NCBI RefSeq assembly: GCF_002307495.1
Contig: NZ_NTMR01000003.1
Span: 62,001-126,000, forward strand
DNA: 64,000 nucleotides
DNA from: Pseudomonas abyssi
Lineage (GTDB): Bacteria > Pseudomonadota > Gammaproteobacteria > Pseudomonadales > Pseudomonadaceae
Reading direction: 5' to 3'
The position numbers were made by a program, and so were the translations under genes. Below, in pieces: positions 35,822 through 48,563 of the stretch (position 1 is its first letter; each line of letters starts with the position of its first letter). The notes under the pieces were generated by a model, which saw nothing but the letters and a program-made list of their open reading frames with translations, was not told the DNA's origin and did not search any database.

Positions 35822-37396
35822 TCAGGCGCGCTGTTTGAACTGTACCAAGGCCTTGTGCAGACACTGGGCGGTTTTCACCAATGCCTGCTGGCGCTGGTGG
35901 CTCAGCGCGCGACCCTGTTCGCCGGCGACAAAGATCAATGCCAGCACCTGCTGGTTGTGCATTACCGGTGCCAGGTGAAAAGCGGTGGTGTAGGGGTGCT
36001 GCTGCAGCGGTGTTGGCAGTTGATTGAACTGCAGGTGGCTGGCGCTGACGCTGTGGCAGGCTGCTGAGCTTAGCCAGCGGAGCCAGACGCTGTTCTTGCT
36101 CGGGCCGACCCGGCTGCCGGAGCTGAACAGGTCCGGTTCGAAGCCGGCGTTGCTGCGCACCACCAGTTGGGCGCTCGCGCCGTGGGCCAGAGCGATCCAG
36201 CTGCGCTCGGCGCCCAGTCCGTCCTGTAGCGCCTGTTGGGCACAGTCGAGCAGGGCTCCGAGGTTCTCAAATGGTGACGGTGTGGCACTGAGTTGCAGGC
36301 AGAGGGCGCGCCAATGGGCGGGTCTCGCTCTGGTCTGTTCTGGCTGTTCGACAACATTGCCCTGCAGCGGCAGGGTGGCCGACAGTTGCTCGATGGCCGC
36401 TGGTTGCTCGGTCCACGGCAGAGTGGCGGCCGGCAGGAGCAGGTCCTGGGTGACCGCCTGGTACTGGGTTCGAGCATTCTCCACGGCATTTTCATGGCTC
36501 AGGCGTTGCGCTTCCGGGACGTCGCAATTCAGGTACAGCGCGGCCAGTTGCTGCCAGCGCAGGGTATGGCTGGTGTACCAGTTGCTGTGCGCGCCGAGCG
36601 CCAGGCCGCTGGCGATCAGTACGCCATTGGCCGGCTGCGTCAGCCAGCGATACAGGTCACGGTCGGCGTCAAGGCGGGCCAGCTGTTCCTGCGGATGGGT
36701 GCTGTCACGGGCTACGTGCAGCGCCTTGACCATGGTGCGCCGGTGGTCGTTCAGGGAGCGGTAACCTTGCAGTATCCACGGCGGTAGCCACCAGTCCTGG
36801 GCGACCAGCTGTACCAACTGAAAGCCGGCAGTGGTGGTGGCGGCTATCCGGGTGCGGGTCACACCTTCAGGCAGCGCACCGCGATTGAGGCGGTCCCACT
36901 GCTCAAACAGATGAGGCTTGAGGTAGGTCAGCGCCCACAGCGGGGAGAGGAACAGCAAGGTGGCCAGCGACATCTCCTGCCATAGGCGGGCAATGCGGTT
37001 GGCAAACAGCCCTTGCGCTTGGCCGACGGCATGCTCGCTGATGCTGAGCAGTTGGCGGTACGGGCGCGGCAGTTGGTCGTGCTCAACCACTGGCAGCTCT
37101 CGCAACAGGTTGATCAGGCGTTGGGTGCCAAGTAATGAGCAGGCTTGCTCCAGTGTCAGTACGTCGACATCGCGCTTGCGCGCCGCCTCGCCGGCTTGGC
37201 GACAGATGTGCAGGGCTGCCACCGGGACGCGCATGATCTGGTGCGTCAGCTCGGTAATGCTCAGCAGGTCGCTGCCAAGCTGTTCCAGCAGGTGGTCGCG
37301 TTGGCAGCGGGTGATGGGCAGCACGCAGGCATTCAGCTTCTGGCGCAGCTCGCCGATAACCTCTGTGTAAGCGTTGATGTCGGGGTGTGTGCTCAT
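35822..37396 (-). CDS. HDOD-domain protein with C-terminal GAF-like region
   Basis: The 524-residue product begins with an HDOD-type helical domain (residues about 15-250; ALHICRQAGEAARKRDVDVL followed by TLEQACSLLGTQRLI), whose HD catalytic residues are not evident, and ends with a GAF-like sensor region (SWIALAHGASAQLVVRSNAG and PVMHNQQVLALIFVAGE). HDOD proteins usually act as signalling scaffolds in motility and biofilm control. The gene is divergent from motAB with 109 bases between, and the same arrangement occurs in other Pseudomonas, so a role in motility is a reasonable guess. ATG 37396 is chosen over the longer open frame, which covers the motA start region. Confidence 0.65.
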   Translation of the reverse strand: MSTHPDINAYTEVIGELRQKLNACVLPITRCQRDHLLEQLGSDLLSITELTHQIMRVPVAALHICRQAGEAARKRDVDVLTLEQACSLLGTQRLINLLRELPVVEHDQLPRPYRQLLSISEHAVGQAQGLFANRIARLWQEMSLATLLFLSPLWALTYLKPHLFEQWDRLNRGALPEGVTRTRIAATTTAGFQLVQLVAQDWWLPPWILQGYRSLNDHRRTMVKALHVARDSTHPQEQLARLDADRDLYRWLTQPANGVLIASGLALGAHSNWYTSHTLRWQQLAALYLNCDVPEAQRLSHENAVENARTQYQAVTQDLLLPAATLPWTEQPAAIEQLSATLPLQGNVVEQPEQTRARPAHWRALCLQLSATPSPFENLGALLDCAQQALQDGLGAERSWIALAHGASAQLVVRSNAGFEPDLFSSGSRVGPSKNSVWLRWLSSAACHSVSASHLQFNQLPTPLQQHPYTTAFHLAPVMHNQQVLALIFVAGEQGRALSHQRQQALVKTAQCLHKALVQFKQRA

Positions 37397-37505
37397 GCGC
37401 TTTGCGGCTTTATAATAGGTATTTGCACGACTATAACCTGAAAGGCAGCTATTTTGCTGCCCTGCGCTGTTTTGTGCGCTTGATCGCTCGGGATGACACG
37501 GATCT

Positions 37506-38360
37506 ATGTTGAAAATTGGTGGTTTTGTTGTAGTCATCGGCGCTGTGCTGGGTGGCTTTTTGCTGTCTGGTGGCAATATCGCTGCGCTGTGGCATCCCTT
37601 TGAGATCTTGATTATTGGTGGTGCGGCCTTCGGCGCCTTTCTGGTGGCCAACAGCGGCGCCGTGGTCAAGAAGGCCATGTCTGCCGGGCCGGCCATTCTG
37701 TTTGGTCATCGCTTCAACAAGGCGTTTTATCTGGATGTGCTGGGCGTGCTCTACGAGGTGCTGAACAAGAGTCGGCGCGAGGGCATGATGGCCATTGAGG
37801 TTGACGTCGAGTCGCCGGCTGAAAGCCCCATCTTCAGCAAGTATCCAGCGATTCTCAAAGACACCCACATGACCGAGTTCATCTGCGACTATCTGCGCAT
37901 CATGTCCTCGGGCAACATGGCGCCACACGAGCTGGAAGCGCTGTTTGATGTCGAAATCTCGGCCTTGAGCGAAGAGCTGCAGGAGCCGTCCCATGCGGTG
38001 ACGCGGGTTGCCGACGCCCTGCCGGGCTTCGGTATCGTGGCCGCCGTGCTCGGCATTGTCATCACCATGGGGATTTTGGGGGACGCCGAGAAGGCCGAGA
38101 TTGGTGAGAAGGTCGCCACTGCGCTGGTCGGTACCTTCCTCGGTATTCTCGCCGCTTACGGCTTTGTTGGCCCCTTTGCTACGGCCATGGGGCATGTGGC
38201 CCATGAGGAGGCCAATACCTACGAGGCGATCAAGATGACGCTGGTCGCCAGTGCACAGGGCCTGCCGCCCGCGCTGGCGGTTGAGTTTGGTCGCAAGTCC
38301 CTGTTGCCGGAGCATCGTCCGAGCTTCAACGAGCTGGAAGACTCGGTCAAGGGACGCTAA
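37506..38360 (+). CDS. motA: Flagellar motor stator protein MotA
   Basis: MotA forms the ring of the proton-driven stator with MotB. The 284-residue protein has four membrane helices (residues about 5-22, 30-50, 165-190, 200-220) and a cytoplasmic loop with the conserved Arg/Glu charges that contact FliG. FEILIIGGAAFGAFL and VADALPGFGIVAAVLGIVIT are family signatures. motB follows after three bases. Pseudomonads often carry a second stator, MotCD, which is not here. Confidence 0.95.
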   Translation: MLKIGGFVVVIGAVLGGFLLSGGNIAALWHPFEILIIGGAAFGAFLVANSGAVVKKAMSAGPAILFGHRFNKAFYLDVLGVLYEVLNKSRREGMMAIEVDVESPAESPIFSKYPAILKDTHMTEFICDYLRIMSSGNMAPHELEALFDVEISALSEELQEPSHAVTRVADALPGFGIVAAVLGIVITMGILGDAEKAEIGEKVATALVGTFLGILAAYGFVGPFATAMGHVAHEEANTYEAIKMTLVASAQGLPPALAVEFGRKSLLPEHRPSFNELEDSVKGR

Positions 38361-38363
38361 ACG

Positions 38364-39404
38364 GTGGACAATAACCAACCTATTATCGTCAAGCGGGTGA
38401 CCCGCAAGGACCACGGGCATCATGGTGGTTCCTGGAAAATCGCCTTTGCCGACTTTGCCGTGGCGATGATGGCCTTCTTTCTGGTCATGTGGCTGATCAC
38501 GGTTGCGACACCCGAGCAGCTGCGCAGTATTTCCGGCTACTTCAACGACCCCATCGGCTTCAACGAAGGGGGCAGCCCCTGGGCGATTGATTTGGGCGGC
38601 TCCCCTGAAGTGGCCCCGCAGACCACCCTGAATCAGACGCCGCAGGAAACCGGGCAGCAGGAGGTCAGCGAGGATAGTGCGCGTGAGCTGGCTGATCAGG
38701 CCGAGCGCCGCGATATGGAAATGCTGCTGCAGGAGTTGCAGAACCAGATCGACAGTGAGCCGGTGTTGCAGCGCTTCAAGGATCAGATTCTGATCGAAAT
38801 CACCCAGGATGGGCTGCGCATCCAGATTGTCGACGCCGAGAACCGCCCCATGTTCGCCAGCGGCAGCGCCCAGCTGCAGCCGTATTTCGAGGAAATCCTG
38901 TTGTCGCTGAGCGACACCATTGCCAAGGTCAAGAAAAAGATCAGTGTCAGCGGCCACACCGACGGACAGCCCTACGCCGGGCGTCGCGGTTATGGCAACT
39001 GGGAGCTGTCCAGTGATCGTGCCAACGCCGCCCGCCGCACGCTGCTGGCGGCGGGCTATCCGGAGGAACAGGTAGCCCGAGTGGTGGGTTATGCCGATTC
39101 GGCGTTGTTTGATCGGGAGGATCCGCTCAGTCCGATCAATCGACGCATCGATATCGTGGTGCTCAATCGTCAGGCCGAGGAGCAGATTCGCGAGGGCGCT
39201 GACAGTGCTGCGCCAGCGGTGGCGCCGGAAACGCTGGACGTTCAGCCGCCGGTGATCGAGCTGCCGGAGCCGGACGCGGCTCCGGTGCCTTCGGCGCCAG
39301 AAGCTCAGACTGCGGACCCCGCGGCGGCCGCACCGGCTGCCAATGGGCAGCGCCGATTGAACCTGTTTGACAACGCCGAGCAGCTACGCGGACTGGATCA
39401 GTAG
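38364..39404 (+). CDS. motB: Flagellar motor stator protein MotB
   Basis: MotB anchors the stator to peptidoglycan and carries the proton. The 346-residue product has one membrane helix with the proton-binding Asp30 ([18 protein letters not shown]), a plug/linker region, and an OmpA-like peptidoglycan-binding domain ([20 protein letters not shown]). It ends in an Ala/Pro-rich tail. The start is GTG 38364. The last seven bases overlap the 3' end of the opposing rsgA. Confidence 0.95.
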   Translation: MDNNQPIIVKRVTRKDHGHHGGSWKIAFADFAVAMMAFFLVMWLITVATPEQLRSISGYFNDPIGFNEGGSPWAIDLGGSPEVAPQTTLNQTPQETGQQEVSEDSARELADQAERRDMEMLLQELQNQIDSEPVLQRFKDQILIEITQDGLRIQIVDAENRPMFASGSAQLQPYFEEILLSLSDTIAKVKKKISVSGHTDGQPYAGRRGYGNWELSSDRANAARRTLLAAGYPEEQVARVVGYADSALFDREDPLSPINRRIDIVVLNRQAEEQIREGADSAAPAVAPETLDVQPPVIELPEPDAAPVPSAPEAQTADPAAAAPAANGQRRLNLFDNAEQLRGLDQ

Positions 39405-40438
39405 CTGTCTGAGCCGTCGTCCAGCGTCGAGAGGATATGGCGGTAGCTGGCCATACGCACGGCCGATATGTCTCCGCGCTCCACCGCTTGCAGCAGCGCG
39501 CAGCCGGGTTCGTGCAGATGCTGGCAGTCGCGAAAGCGGCAAAGGCCAAGCAGCGGGCGAAACTCGATAAAGCCTTCAAGCAGCTCGTCGTGACTGATAT
39601 GCGTCAGGCCGAACTCGCGGATGCCGGGCGAGTCGATCAGGTCGCCGCCGTCAGGAAAATGAAACAGCCTGGCCGTGGTGGTGGTGTGAGTGCCCTTGCC
39701 GGTGCTCTCCGACAGGGCGCCGACGCGCAGATCCTGCCCGGGCAGCAGGGCATTGATCAGCGACGACTTGCCAACCCCGGACTGGCCGACAAAGACGCTG
39801 GTGTGGTCTCGCAGTTCGCCGCGCAGCTGGTCCAGTCCGTCACCTTCTCCCGCCGACAGCAGCAGCGTGTGATACCCGAGGCGAGCGTAGTCTTCCAGCC
39901 ATTGCAGCAGCTCTGCTGCACCTGCGCTGCCTGGCAGCAGGTCAGACTTGTTCATTACCAGCAGTGGTTCCAGCCCGGCCTGCTCGGCGGCCACCAAGTA
40001 GCGGTCGATCAGGTTGGTATAGGGGGTGGGTAGCGGGGCAAAAACGATGATCAGCCGGTCTACATTGGCTGCTACCGGCTTCAACTGGCCGCGCTGGTCT
40101 GGACGGCACAGTTCGGTTTGGCGCGGCTGTTGAGCAACGATAACGCCACTTTGCTGATTGTCGGCGCGCCAGACGACCTGATCGCCGGTCACCAGCGCCG
40201 GCAGGTTGGCACGGCGATAGCAACGCCGAATCTGACCTGCCAGTTCGCCGCTGGTGGCTTCCACGTCGACCTGTACGCCAAAGTGGGCGATCACCAGGCC
40301 GGGCTGCTCTGGGCCCAGGTCGCCGCCTTCCAGGCTCTCTTCGGCTTTTTCGGCGCGCCGCTCTGCGCGCGCAGCGCGCTCGTCCTGAATCTTCTGAATG
40401 CGCCAATTCTGGCGGCGGGTGAGGTGTCGTTTGGCCAT
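39398..40438 (-). CDS. rsgA: Small ribosomal subunit biogenesis GTPase
   Basis: RsgA is a circularly permuted GTPase that checks late 30S maturation. The 346-residue protein has an N-terminal OB fold, the G motifs in permuted order (MNKSDLLPG before [12 protein letters not shown] and [10 protein letters not shown]) and a C-terminal zinc site [14 protein letters not shown]. The basic N-terminal leader ([16 protein letters not shown]) binds rRNA. Divergent from orn with 91 bases between. Confidence 0.95.
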   Translation of the reverse strand: MAKRHLTRRQNWRIQKIQDERAARAERRAEKAEESLEGGDLGPEQPGLVIAHFGVQVDVEATSGELAGQIRRCYRRANLPALVTGDQVVWRADNQQSGVIVAQQPRQTELCRPDQRGQLKPVAANVDRLIIVFAPLPTPYTNLIDRYLVAAEQAGLEPLLVMNKSDLLPGSAGAAELLQWLEDYARLGYHTLLLSAGEGDGLDQLRGELRDHTSVFVGQSGVGKSSLINALLPGQDLRVGALSESTGKGTHTTTTARLFHFPDGGDLIDSPGIREFGLTHISHDELLEGFIEFRPLLGLCRFRDCQHLHEPGCALLQAVERGDISAVRMASYRHILSTLDDGSDSY

Positions 40439-40529
40439 GGGCTCGGAGTCTGAATAATCGGCGGCAGTTTAGCAGTTATACTGCAGCCAATGCGCGTTTC
40501 GCGCTGCCAACTCTCATGCAGGAGCTCCC

Positions 40530-41072
40530 ATGCAACACCCTGACAACCTGATCTGGATCGACCTGGAAATGACCGGCCTGGATCCGGACAACGATGTGAT
40601 CATCGAAATCGCCACCATTGTGACCGACGCCGAGCTCAATGTGCTGGCTGAAGGCCCAAGTCTGGCGGTCAAGCAGCCGGATGCGCTGCTCGATGGCATG
40701 GATGAGTGGAACACCCGCCAGCACGGCCAGTCCGGCCTGACCCAGCGCGTGCGCGATAGCCAGATCAGTGCGGCAGAGGCTGAGCGTCAGACCATCGCCT
40801 TTCTTGCCGATTGGGTGCCGGCGGGCAAATCGCCCATGTGTGGCAATAGCATCTGTCAGGATCGGCGCTTTCTCTATCGCGGCATGCCGGCGCTGGAAAA
40901 GTACTTCCACTACCGCAACCTGGATGTCTCGACTCTGAAAGAGCTGGCCTCACGCTGGGCGCCTGAGGTCAAGAACGGCTTCAAGAAGCAAAGCAGTCAC
41001 CTGGCGATGGATGACATTCGTGACTCGATCGCCGAGTTGCAGCACTACCGCGAGCACTTCATCAAGTATTGA
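40530..41072 (+). CDS. orn: Oligoribonuclease
   Basis: Orn degrades 2-5 nt RNAs and, in pseudomonads, the pGpG left by c-di-GMP breakdown. The 180-residue product is a DEDDh exonuclease: [10 protein letters not shown] (D, E), [16 protein letters not shown] (D), and [14 protein letters not shown] (H and D). Its size matches the family. The last 11 bases overlap the end of queG on the other strand. Given fimX and the PilZ-like gene in this window, Orn ties into the same c-di-GMP economy, though not through a shared operon. Confidence 0.96.
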   Translation: MQHPDNLIWIDLEMTGLDPDNDVIIEIATIVTDAELNVLAEGPSLAVKQPDALLDGMDEWNTRQHGQSGLTQRVRDSQISAAEAERQTIAFLADWVPAGKSPMCGNSICQDRRFLYRGMPALEKYFHYRNLDVSTLKELASRWAPEVKNGFKKQSSHLAMDDIRDSIAELQHYREHFIKY

Positions 41073-42129
41073 TGCCGTGCTGCGCGAGCGCCCAGTCCAC
41101 ATGCTCGCGCACCAGCGCTGAGGGGTGCGTCTGGCGCAGCTTCAGGGCTTCTATCACGTTGATGCTGCTGGTTGCATTACCCAGGCCAATGGCCAGGTTG
41201 CGCAGCCAGCGTTCATGGCCAATCCGCCTGACAGGTGAGCCCTCGGTGCGCTTGAGGAAGGTGGCTTCATCCCAGCGAAACAGCTCCACCAGGCTGGCTT
41301 GATCCAGATTGTGCCGAGGCGTGAAGTCCGCTTCTTCGGTCGCTTTGGCAAACCGGTTCCAGGGACAGACCAGCTGGCAGTCATCGCAGCCGAACACCCG
41401 GTTGCCCATTGGCTTGCGCAGTGCTTCGGGTATCGCGCCCTTGAGTTCGATGGTCAGGTAGGAGATGCAGCGGCGTGCGTCCAGCAGGTGCGGGCCGACA
41501 AAGGCGTCGGTCGGGCAGGCGGTCAGGCAGGCGGTGCATTTGCCGCAATGCTCGGTTTGTTGCGGGGCGTCGATCGGTAGCGGCAGGTCCGTGTATAGCT
41601 CACCCAGAAAGAAATAGCTGCCAGCCTTGCGGTTGATCAGCATGGTGTTCTTGCCGATCCAGCCGAGTCCTGAGCGGGTGGCGAGTGCGCGTTCCATGAC
41701 CGGTGCGCTGTCGACAAAGGCGCGGTAGCCGAAGGGGCCGATCAACTGCTCGATACGTTCGGCCAGTTGTTGCAGGCGGCGCCGGATCAGCTTGTGGTAG
41801 TCGCGCCCCAGGGCGTAGCGCGAGATATAGGCGGCATCGGGATTGGCCAGGCGCTTGGCCATCTCGGTCTCGGTCGGCAAGTAGTCCATCCGCACCGAGA
41901 GCACTCGCTGCGTACCGGGCACCAGTTCGTTCGGGCGGGTACGCTTGCTGCCGTGGCTGGCCATCCACTCCATCTCGCCATGGTAGCCAGCATCAAGCCA
42001 GTGTTGCAGGTGCTGTTCGTGTTCGCCCAGCTCTGCCGCGCCGATACCCAGCTGCTGAAAGCCCAGTTCGCGCGCCAGTTGGCGAATCTGCTCGGCTAGC
42101 TGCTGATAATCTGGTGTTTGGGAGGTCAT
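41062..42129 (-). CDS. queG: Epoxyqueuosine reductase
   Basis: QueG reduces epoxyqueuosine to queuosine in tRNA wobble positions using cobalamin. The 355-residue protein has the catalytic region [19 protein letters not shown] and two 4Fe-4S clusters ([16 protein letters not shown] and [14 protein letters not shown]). ATG 42129 starts [11 protein letters not shown]; an open frame extends to 42204 into the nnr leader and is not used. It is divergent from nnr. Confidence 0.94.
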   Translation of the reverse strand: MTSQTPDYQQLAEQIRQLARELGFQQLGIGAAELGEHEQHLQHWLDAGYHGEMEWMASHGSKRTRPNELVPGTQRVLSVRMDYLPTETEMAKRLANPDAAYISRYALGRDYHKLIRRRLQQLAERIEQLIGPFGYRAFVDSAPVMERALATRSGLGWIGKNTMLINRKAGSYFFLGELYTDLPLPIDAPQQTEHCGKCTACLTACPTDAFVGPHLLDARRCISYLTIELKGAIPEALRKPMGNRVFGCDDCQLVCPWNRFAKATEEADFTPRHNLDQASLVELFRWDEATFLKRTEGSPVRRIGHERWLRNLAIGLGNATSSINVIEALKLRQTHPSALVREHVDWALAQHGINT

Positions 42130-42191
42130 GGCGGCTGGGGTTGGTTGACAGGCTTCCCTATAATTGTGCCAGACCTCAAGGGAGCCTAGCC

Positions 42192-43694
42192 ATGCTCGCA
42201 TCATTACCTCCTGTGCTTTATTCCCGCGACCAGACCCGGGCGCTGGACGCGACGCTGATCGCTGGCGGCCTTGCCGGGCTGGAGTTGATGCAGCGCGCCG
42301 CCTCGGCGGCCTGGAGCGCGGTGCAGCAGCGCTGGTCGCGGCATGACGGCATGACAGTACTCTGTGGTGCCGGAAATAACGCGGGCGATGGCTACCTGCT
42401 GGCGTGTCTGGCGCAGGCTGCTGGCTGGCAGGTGTCGATCCTCACACTGTCTGCACCGGAGCGCCTGCAGGGAGATGCGGCACTGGCCTGGCAACAGGCC
42501 CGGGACGCGGGTGTTGATATCGCGCCTTGGCAGGCCGGCAGCGAGCTGACCGGCGTGCTGGTCGACGCCATGCTGGGCACCGGTCTGCAGGGAGCTGTGC
42601 GGCCTGGCTATGGTGCGGCGATCGAGGCGTTGAACCGCTCCGGTTGTCCGGTGCTGGCGCTGGATGTCCCCAGTGGCCTCGATGCTGACTGCGGTGTGCC
42701 GTTGGGCGCTGTAGTGCAGGCCACGGCGACGGTGACCTTTATCAGCGTCAAACCGGGCCTGCTGACCGGGCAGGGGCCCGATTGCTGCGGTGAGCTGCTT
42801 TTTGCGCCTTTGGTCGAGTCCCTGCCGGACAGTGTCGCGGCGACCATGGAGCTCTTGCTGCCAGAGCGCTGGCGGAGCTGCCTTGCTCCGCGTGCCCGGT
42901 CTGCCCACAAGGGGCGCTATGGGCACTTGGTGCTGGTGGGCGGTGGCCCCGGCATGGGGGGCGCGATCATGCTGGCGGCTGAGGCTGCACTGCACTCGGG
43001 CGCGGGCAAAATCAGTGTGGCGACCGCGCCCGAGCATGTTGCGCCGCTGCTGGCGCGACATCCGGAGATCATGGTGCACGGTCTGGCCGATGCGGCTGAG
43101 CTGGGGGGCTTGCTGCAGCACGCTGATGCCTTGGTGGTGGGGCCGGGCCTAGGCCGCTCGGCCTGGGCCCAGCAGTGTCTGGCAGCCTGTATTGCGGCGG
43201 ACCTGCCGCGCGTGTTCGATGCCGATGCGCTGAATCTGCTCGCGCGTATGCCCCGCCCGCCGGCGCTGGGCGCTCGCTCGATAGTGACGCCGCATCCGAC
43301 CGAAGCCGCGCGCGTGCTGGGCTGCGCCACGGCAGATGTCTCGCAGGATCGCTTGCAGACGACCCTGCGCCTGGTGGAGCTGCTCGATTGTCACGCGGTG
43401 CTCAAGGGGGCGGGCTCGCTGGTCGCCAGTCCGGTGTCGGCAGGGCTGTTGCCGGCCTTGTGCAGTGCGGGCAACCCGGGCATGGCGGTGGGGGGGATGG
43501 GCGATGTGCTGTCAGGCTTGCTGGGCGCGTTGTTGGCGCAGCGCGTTCCCGCCGCGCAGGCGGCGCGGTATGCTGTGCTGGTGCATGCACAGGCCGGTGA
43601 TCATCTGGCGCGCCGAGTGGGTGAAGTCGGGCTGATGGCGAGCGAGATGGCGCCAGTGATACGCGGCGTCTTGAATCAACGGGGAGTGGTATGA
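42192..43694 (+). CDS. nnr: Bifunctional NAD(P)HX epimerase / ADP-dependent NAD(P)H-hydrate dehydratase
   Basis: Nnr repairs hydrated NADH and NADPH. The 500-residue product joins an N-terminal YjeF epimerase domain (VLCGAGNNAGDGYLLA; AMLGTGLQG) and a C-terminal ribokinase-like dehydratase (VTPHPTEAARVLG; GNPGMAVGGMGDVLSGLLG). ATG 42192 gives the proper N-terminus; the open frame begins far upstream inside queG antisense sequence. Its stop overlaps the tsaE ATG (43691), opening the nnr-tsaE-amiB-mutL-miaA run. Confidence 0.94.
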   Translation: MLASLPPVLYSRDQTRALDATLIAGGLAGLELMQRAASAAWSAVQQRWSRHDGMTVLCGAGNNAGDGYLLACLAQAAGWQVSILTLSAPERLQGDAALAWQQARDAGVDIAPWQAGSELTGVLVDAMLGTGLQGAVRPGYGAAIEALNRSGCPVLALDVPSGLDADCGVPLGAVVQATATVTFISVKPGLLTGQGPDCCGELLFAPLVESLPDSVAATMELLLPERWRSCLAPRARSAHKGRYGHLVLVGGGPGMGGAIMLAAEAALHSGAGKISVATAPEHVAPLLARHPEIMVHGLADAAELGGLLQHADALVVGPGLGRSAWAQQCLAACIAADLPRVFDADALNLLARMPRPPALGARSIVTPHPTEAARVLGCATADVSQDRLQTTLRLVELLDCHAVLKGAGSLVASPVSAGLLPALCSAGNPGMAVGGMGDVLSGLLGALLAQRVPAAQAARYAVLVHAQAGDHLARRVGEVGLMASEMAPVIRGVLNQRGVV

Positions 43695-44164
43695 AGCTGG
43701 AATTACTGGCCAATGGCGAAGACGCCATGGTCGAGCTGGGTGCGCAGATTGCAACGGCGCTAGAGGGGCGGGGTGTCGTCTATCTGGAAGGCAACCTGGG
43801 TATGGGCAAGACCACGCTCAGTCGCGGCATTGTTCGCTCTTTCGGGCACACAGGGGCGGTCAAGAGCCCTACCTACACGCTGGTTGAACCCTACGAGCTC
43901 GGACCGGTCAATGTATATCATTTTGATCTGTATCGACTGGCCAGTCCCGAAGAATTGGAGTTTCTGGGTGTGCGCGACTACTTCGATGGCGACAACCTGT
44001 GCCTGGTAGAGTGGCCAGAGAAGGGGGCGGGCGCTTTGCCAAGGCCTGATCTGACGATTACCATTGACGCCGTGGGAGCCGGGCGGCGTCTGACGCTGAC
44101 CGCAGGCAGTGCCCACGGCCAGGCGACCTGCCAACGGATACAACAATTGCGGAGTGAAGGCTAG
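43691..44164 (+). CDS. tsaE: tRNA threonylcarbamoyladenosine biosynthesis ATPase
   Basis: TsaE is the P-loop ATPase that works with TsaB and TsaD to install t6A37 on ANN-decoding tRNAs. The 157-residue protein has Walker A EGNLGMGKTTLSRG, KSPTYTLVEPYE and a Walker B-like LCLVEWPEKG. It overlaps nnr by four bases and is followed one base later by amiB. Confidence 0.94.
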   Translation: MKLELLANGEDAMVELGAQIATALEGRGVVYLEGNLGMGKTTLSRGIVRSFGHTGAVKSPTYTLVEPYELGPVNVYHFDLYRLASPEELEFLGVRDYFDGDNLCLVEWPEKGAGALPRPDLTITIDAVGAGRRLTLTAGSAHGQATCQRIQQLRSEG

Positions 44165-44165
44165 C

Positions 44166-45587
44166 GTGAATCGCATGACCGGGGGAAAGCGCCGGCTACC
44201 GCTGTTGGGGGCGGTGGTGCTCTTTGGCCTGCTGGCCCAATGGGCGCAGGCGGCAGATATCAAGAGTGTGCGTCTGTGGCGTGCGCCGGACAACACGCGG
44301 CTGGTGTTTGATCTGAGTGGGCCTGCCGAGCATACGCTGTTTACCCTGTCCAACCCCGAACGTATTGTCATCGACATCAGTAATGCCCGGTTGACCGCAA
44401 ACACCAGTGGCTTGGAGCTGGACAATACCCCGCTCACCGGCTTGCGATCGGCGCCGCGTGACGGCGGTGACCTGCGTGTGGTGCTGGACCTGTCCACGGC
44501 GGTGAACCCCAAGAGCTTTGTGCTGTCGCCCAACCAGCAGTATGGTGACCGGCTGGTCGTCGATCTTTTCGACCAGAGCCCTCGCCGGGCTGGCAGCCTG
44601 CCGACGCCGAGTGAGCCCTCTGCCTCCCCGTTACCGCAAACACCTACCCGCTCAGCCAGCGAAGCTGGGGACCGTGACGTCATCATCGCCATCGATGCGG
44701 GGCATGGCGGAGAGGATCCTGGTGCCATCGGCCATGGCGGCGCGCGTGAAAAGGACGTTGTGCTGGCGATATCGCGCGACCTGAAGCGCCTGATTGACGC
44801 CGAGCCGGGCTTCCGAGCCGAGCTGGTGCGCACCGGCGATTACTTCATTCCATTGCGTCGGCGCACCGAGATTGCGCGTCAGCACAATGCGGACCTGTTT
44901 GTTTCCATCCATGCCGATGCCTTTACCCGTGCCAGCGCCAACGGCGCGTCGGTCTTCGCCTTGTCCGATCGCGGCGCTACCTCCGAAACCGCGCGCTTGC
45001 TGGCCGACCGGGAAAACCGCTCGGACCTGATTGGCGGCGTTGGTGGTGTCAGCCTGGACAACAAGGATCAGGTACTGGCCAGCGTGTTGCTGGATCTGTC
45101 GATGACGGCGACCTTGTCGGCCAGTCTGGACGTCGGGCAGCAGGTCTTGTCGTCGGTTGGACAAATTAATCGTTTGCACAAGTCCCGTGTGGAGCAGGCC
45201 GGTTTTATGGTGCTGAAGTCACCGGATATTCCCTCGATCCTGGTGGAAACCGGGTTTATCTCCAATCCGGGAGAGGCGCGTAAGCTGGTTACCCGGGATC
45301 ACCAGCAATCCATGGCGCGTGCCATCTTTACTGGCGTAAAAGGGTATTTTCATCGCAACCCGCCGCCTGGTACCCGTGTGGCTGCCATGAAGGCCGAGGG
45401 TCGCCTGGCGCAGGGCCCCCGCGAGCATACGGTGCGTCGGGGCGACAGCCTGTCCGCCATTGCCAATATCTATCAGGTGTCGCTGGCCAGCCTGCGCGAT
45501 GCCAATGACCTTTCCTCCGACCGGATTCGTGTTGGCCAGGTGCTCAAGGTGCCGGCCGGCAGTGTGCTGGTCCAGAACGAACGCTGA
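44166..45587 (+). CDS. amiB: N-acetylmuramoyl-L-alanine amidase with AMIN and LysM domains
   Basis: AmiB cleaves septal peptidoglycan in the periplasm, normally activated by EnvC. The 473-residue protein has a signal peptide ([21 protein letters not shown]), an AMIN domain that targets the septum, an Amidase_3 zinc domain ([35 protein letters not shown]) and a C-terminal LysM ([19 protein letters not shown]). GTG 44166 has AAGG five bases upstream; ATG 44175 is the alternative. mutL begins two bases after its stop. Confidence 0.94.
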   Translation: MNRMTGGKRRLPLLGAVVLFGLLAQWAQAADIKSVRLWRAPDNTRLVFDLSGPAEHTLFTLSNPERIVIDISNARLTANTSGLELDNTPLTGLRSAPRDGGDLRVVLDLSTAVNPKSFVLSPNQQYGDRLVVDLFDQSPRRAGSLPTPSEPSASPLPQTPTRSASEAGDRDVIIAIDAGHGGEDPGAIGHGGAREKDVVLAISRDLKRLIDAEPGFRAELVRTGDYFIPLRRRTEIARQHNADLFVSIHADAFTRASANGASVFALSDRGATSETARLLADRENRSDLIGGVGGVSLDNKDQVLASVLLDLSMTATLSASLDVGQQVLSSVGQINRLHKSRVEQAGFMVLKSPDIPSILVETGFISNPGEARKLVTRDHQQSMARAIFTGVKGYFHRNPPPGTRVAAMKAEGRLAQGPREHTVRRGDSLSAIANIYQVSLASLRDANDLSSDRIRVGQVLKVPAGSVLVQNER

Positions 45588-45588
45588 T

Positions 45589-47444
<1,856 letters not shown>

Positions 47445-47445
<1 letters not shown>

Positions 47446-48431
47446 TGGCTTCAGTCTCCGCTACGTCAGGGCTGCCGCCGCTGGTCTGTCTGATGGGGCC
47501 GACCGCCTCGGGCAAAACGGATTTGGCCATGTATCTGTACGACCAGTTTCCCTGTGAACTGGTCAGCGTCGATTCGGTGCTGGTGTACCGTGGCATGGAT
47601 ATCGGGTCGGCCAAGCCTGATGTGCAAACGCTGCAGCGCTATCCGCATCATCTGATCGATATCCTCGACCCGGCCGAGCCCTACTCGGCAGCGCGGTTTC
47701 GCGATGATGCTCTGGCATTGATACGGGACATCACGGCGCGTGGCCGTGTGCCGCTGCTGGTGGGGGGCACCATGCTGTATTTCAAGGCGCTGGCGGGCGG
47801 TCTGGCAAGCATGCCGTCGACCGACCCGGTGGTGCGTGCGCGCATTGACGCCATGGCGCAGGAGCAGGGCTGGCCAGCGGTGCACGCGGCGTTGGCGCAG
47901 GTTGATCCGGTCTCGGCTGAACGCATTCACCGCAATGATCCGCAGCGTATTTCCCGTGCCTATGAGGTATTTCTCGGCAGCGGGATTACACTGACTCAAT
48001 GGCATGAGCGTCAGCACGCAGAAAAAGCCGCGGATCAGACGCCCGGTGGCGGTGTTTTACCTTATACTGTGCGTTATCTGGCGGTTGCTCCGCAGGAGCG
48101 CTCGGTACTGCATGAACGAATTGCCGAACGTTTTTCGCTGATGTTGCAACAAGGGCTGATTTCCGAGGTCGAAGCTCTGCACGCGCGTGGCGATCTGGAC
48201 GTCAGCATGCCCTCGATCCGGGCGGTCGGTTATCGACAAGTCTGGGATTATCTCGAAGGGCAGCTGAGTTACGAGCAGATGCACGAGCGAGGTGTCATCG
48301 CAACGCGCCAGTTAGCCAAGCGTCAGTTTACCTGGTTGCGTGGCTGGAATGAGCCGATTGAGTGGCTTGACAGTCTCGACCCGAAAAGATTCGAGCGGGC
48401 CTTGAAAGTGCTGCAGACGGCCTCATTATGA
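47445..48431 (+). CDS. miaA: tRNA dimethylallyltransferase
   Basis: MiaA adds a dimethylallyl group to A37 of tRNAs reading UNN codons. The 328-residue product has the P-loop [33 protein letters not shown] and [12 protein letters not shown], in family order. The ATG overlaps the mutL stop. The gap to hfq is 132 bases and probably holds an hfq promoter, which I could not place with confidence. Confidence 0.96.
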
Positions 48432-48563
48432 GGCTTCGACGCTTCTGCAAGCTGTGCTTGTGCAGTAACGGTGCCTGCTCGTCTTTTGGATAATGGACAG
48501 GCCGGCCGATTCGCATTCAAATAATGCTCAAAAATATACGGTTTCCATAAAAGGAGTGAGGCA

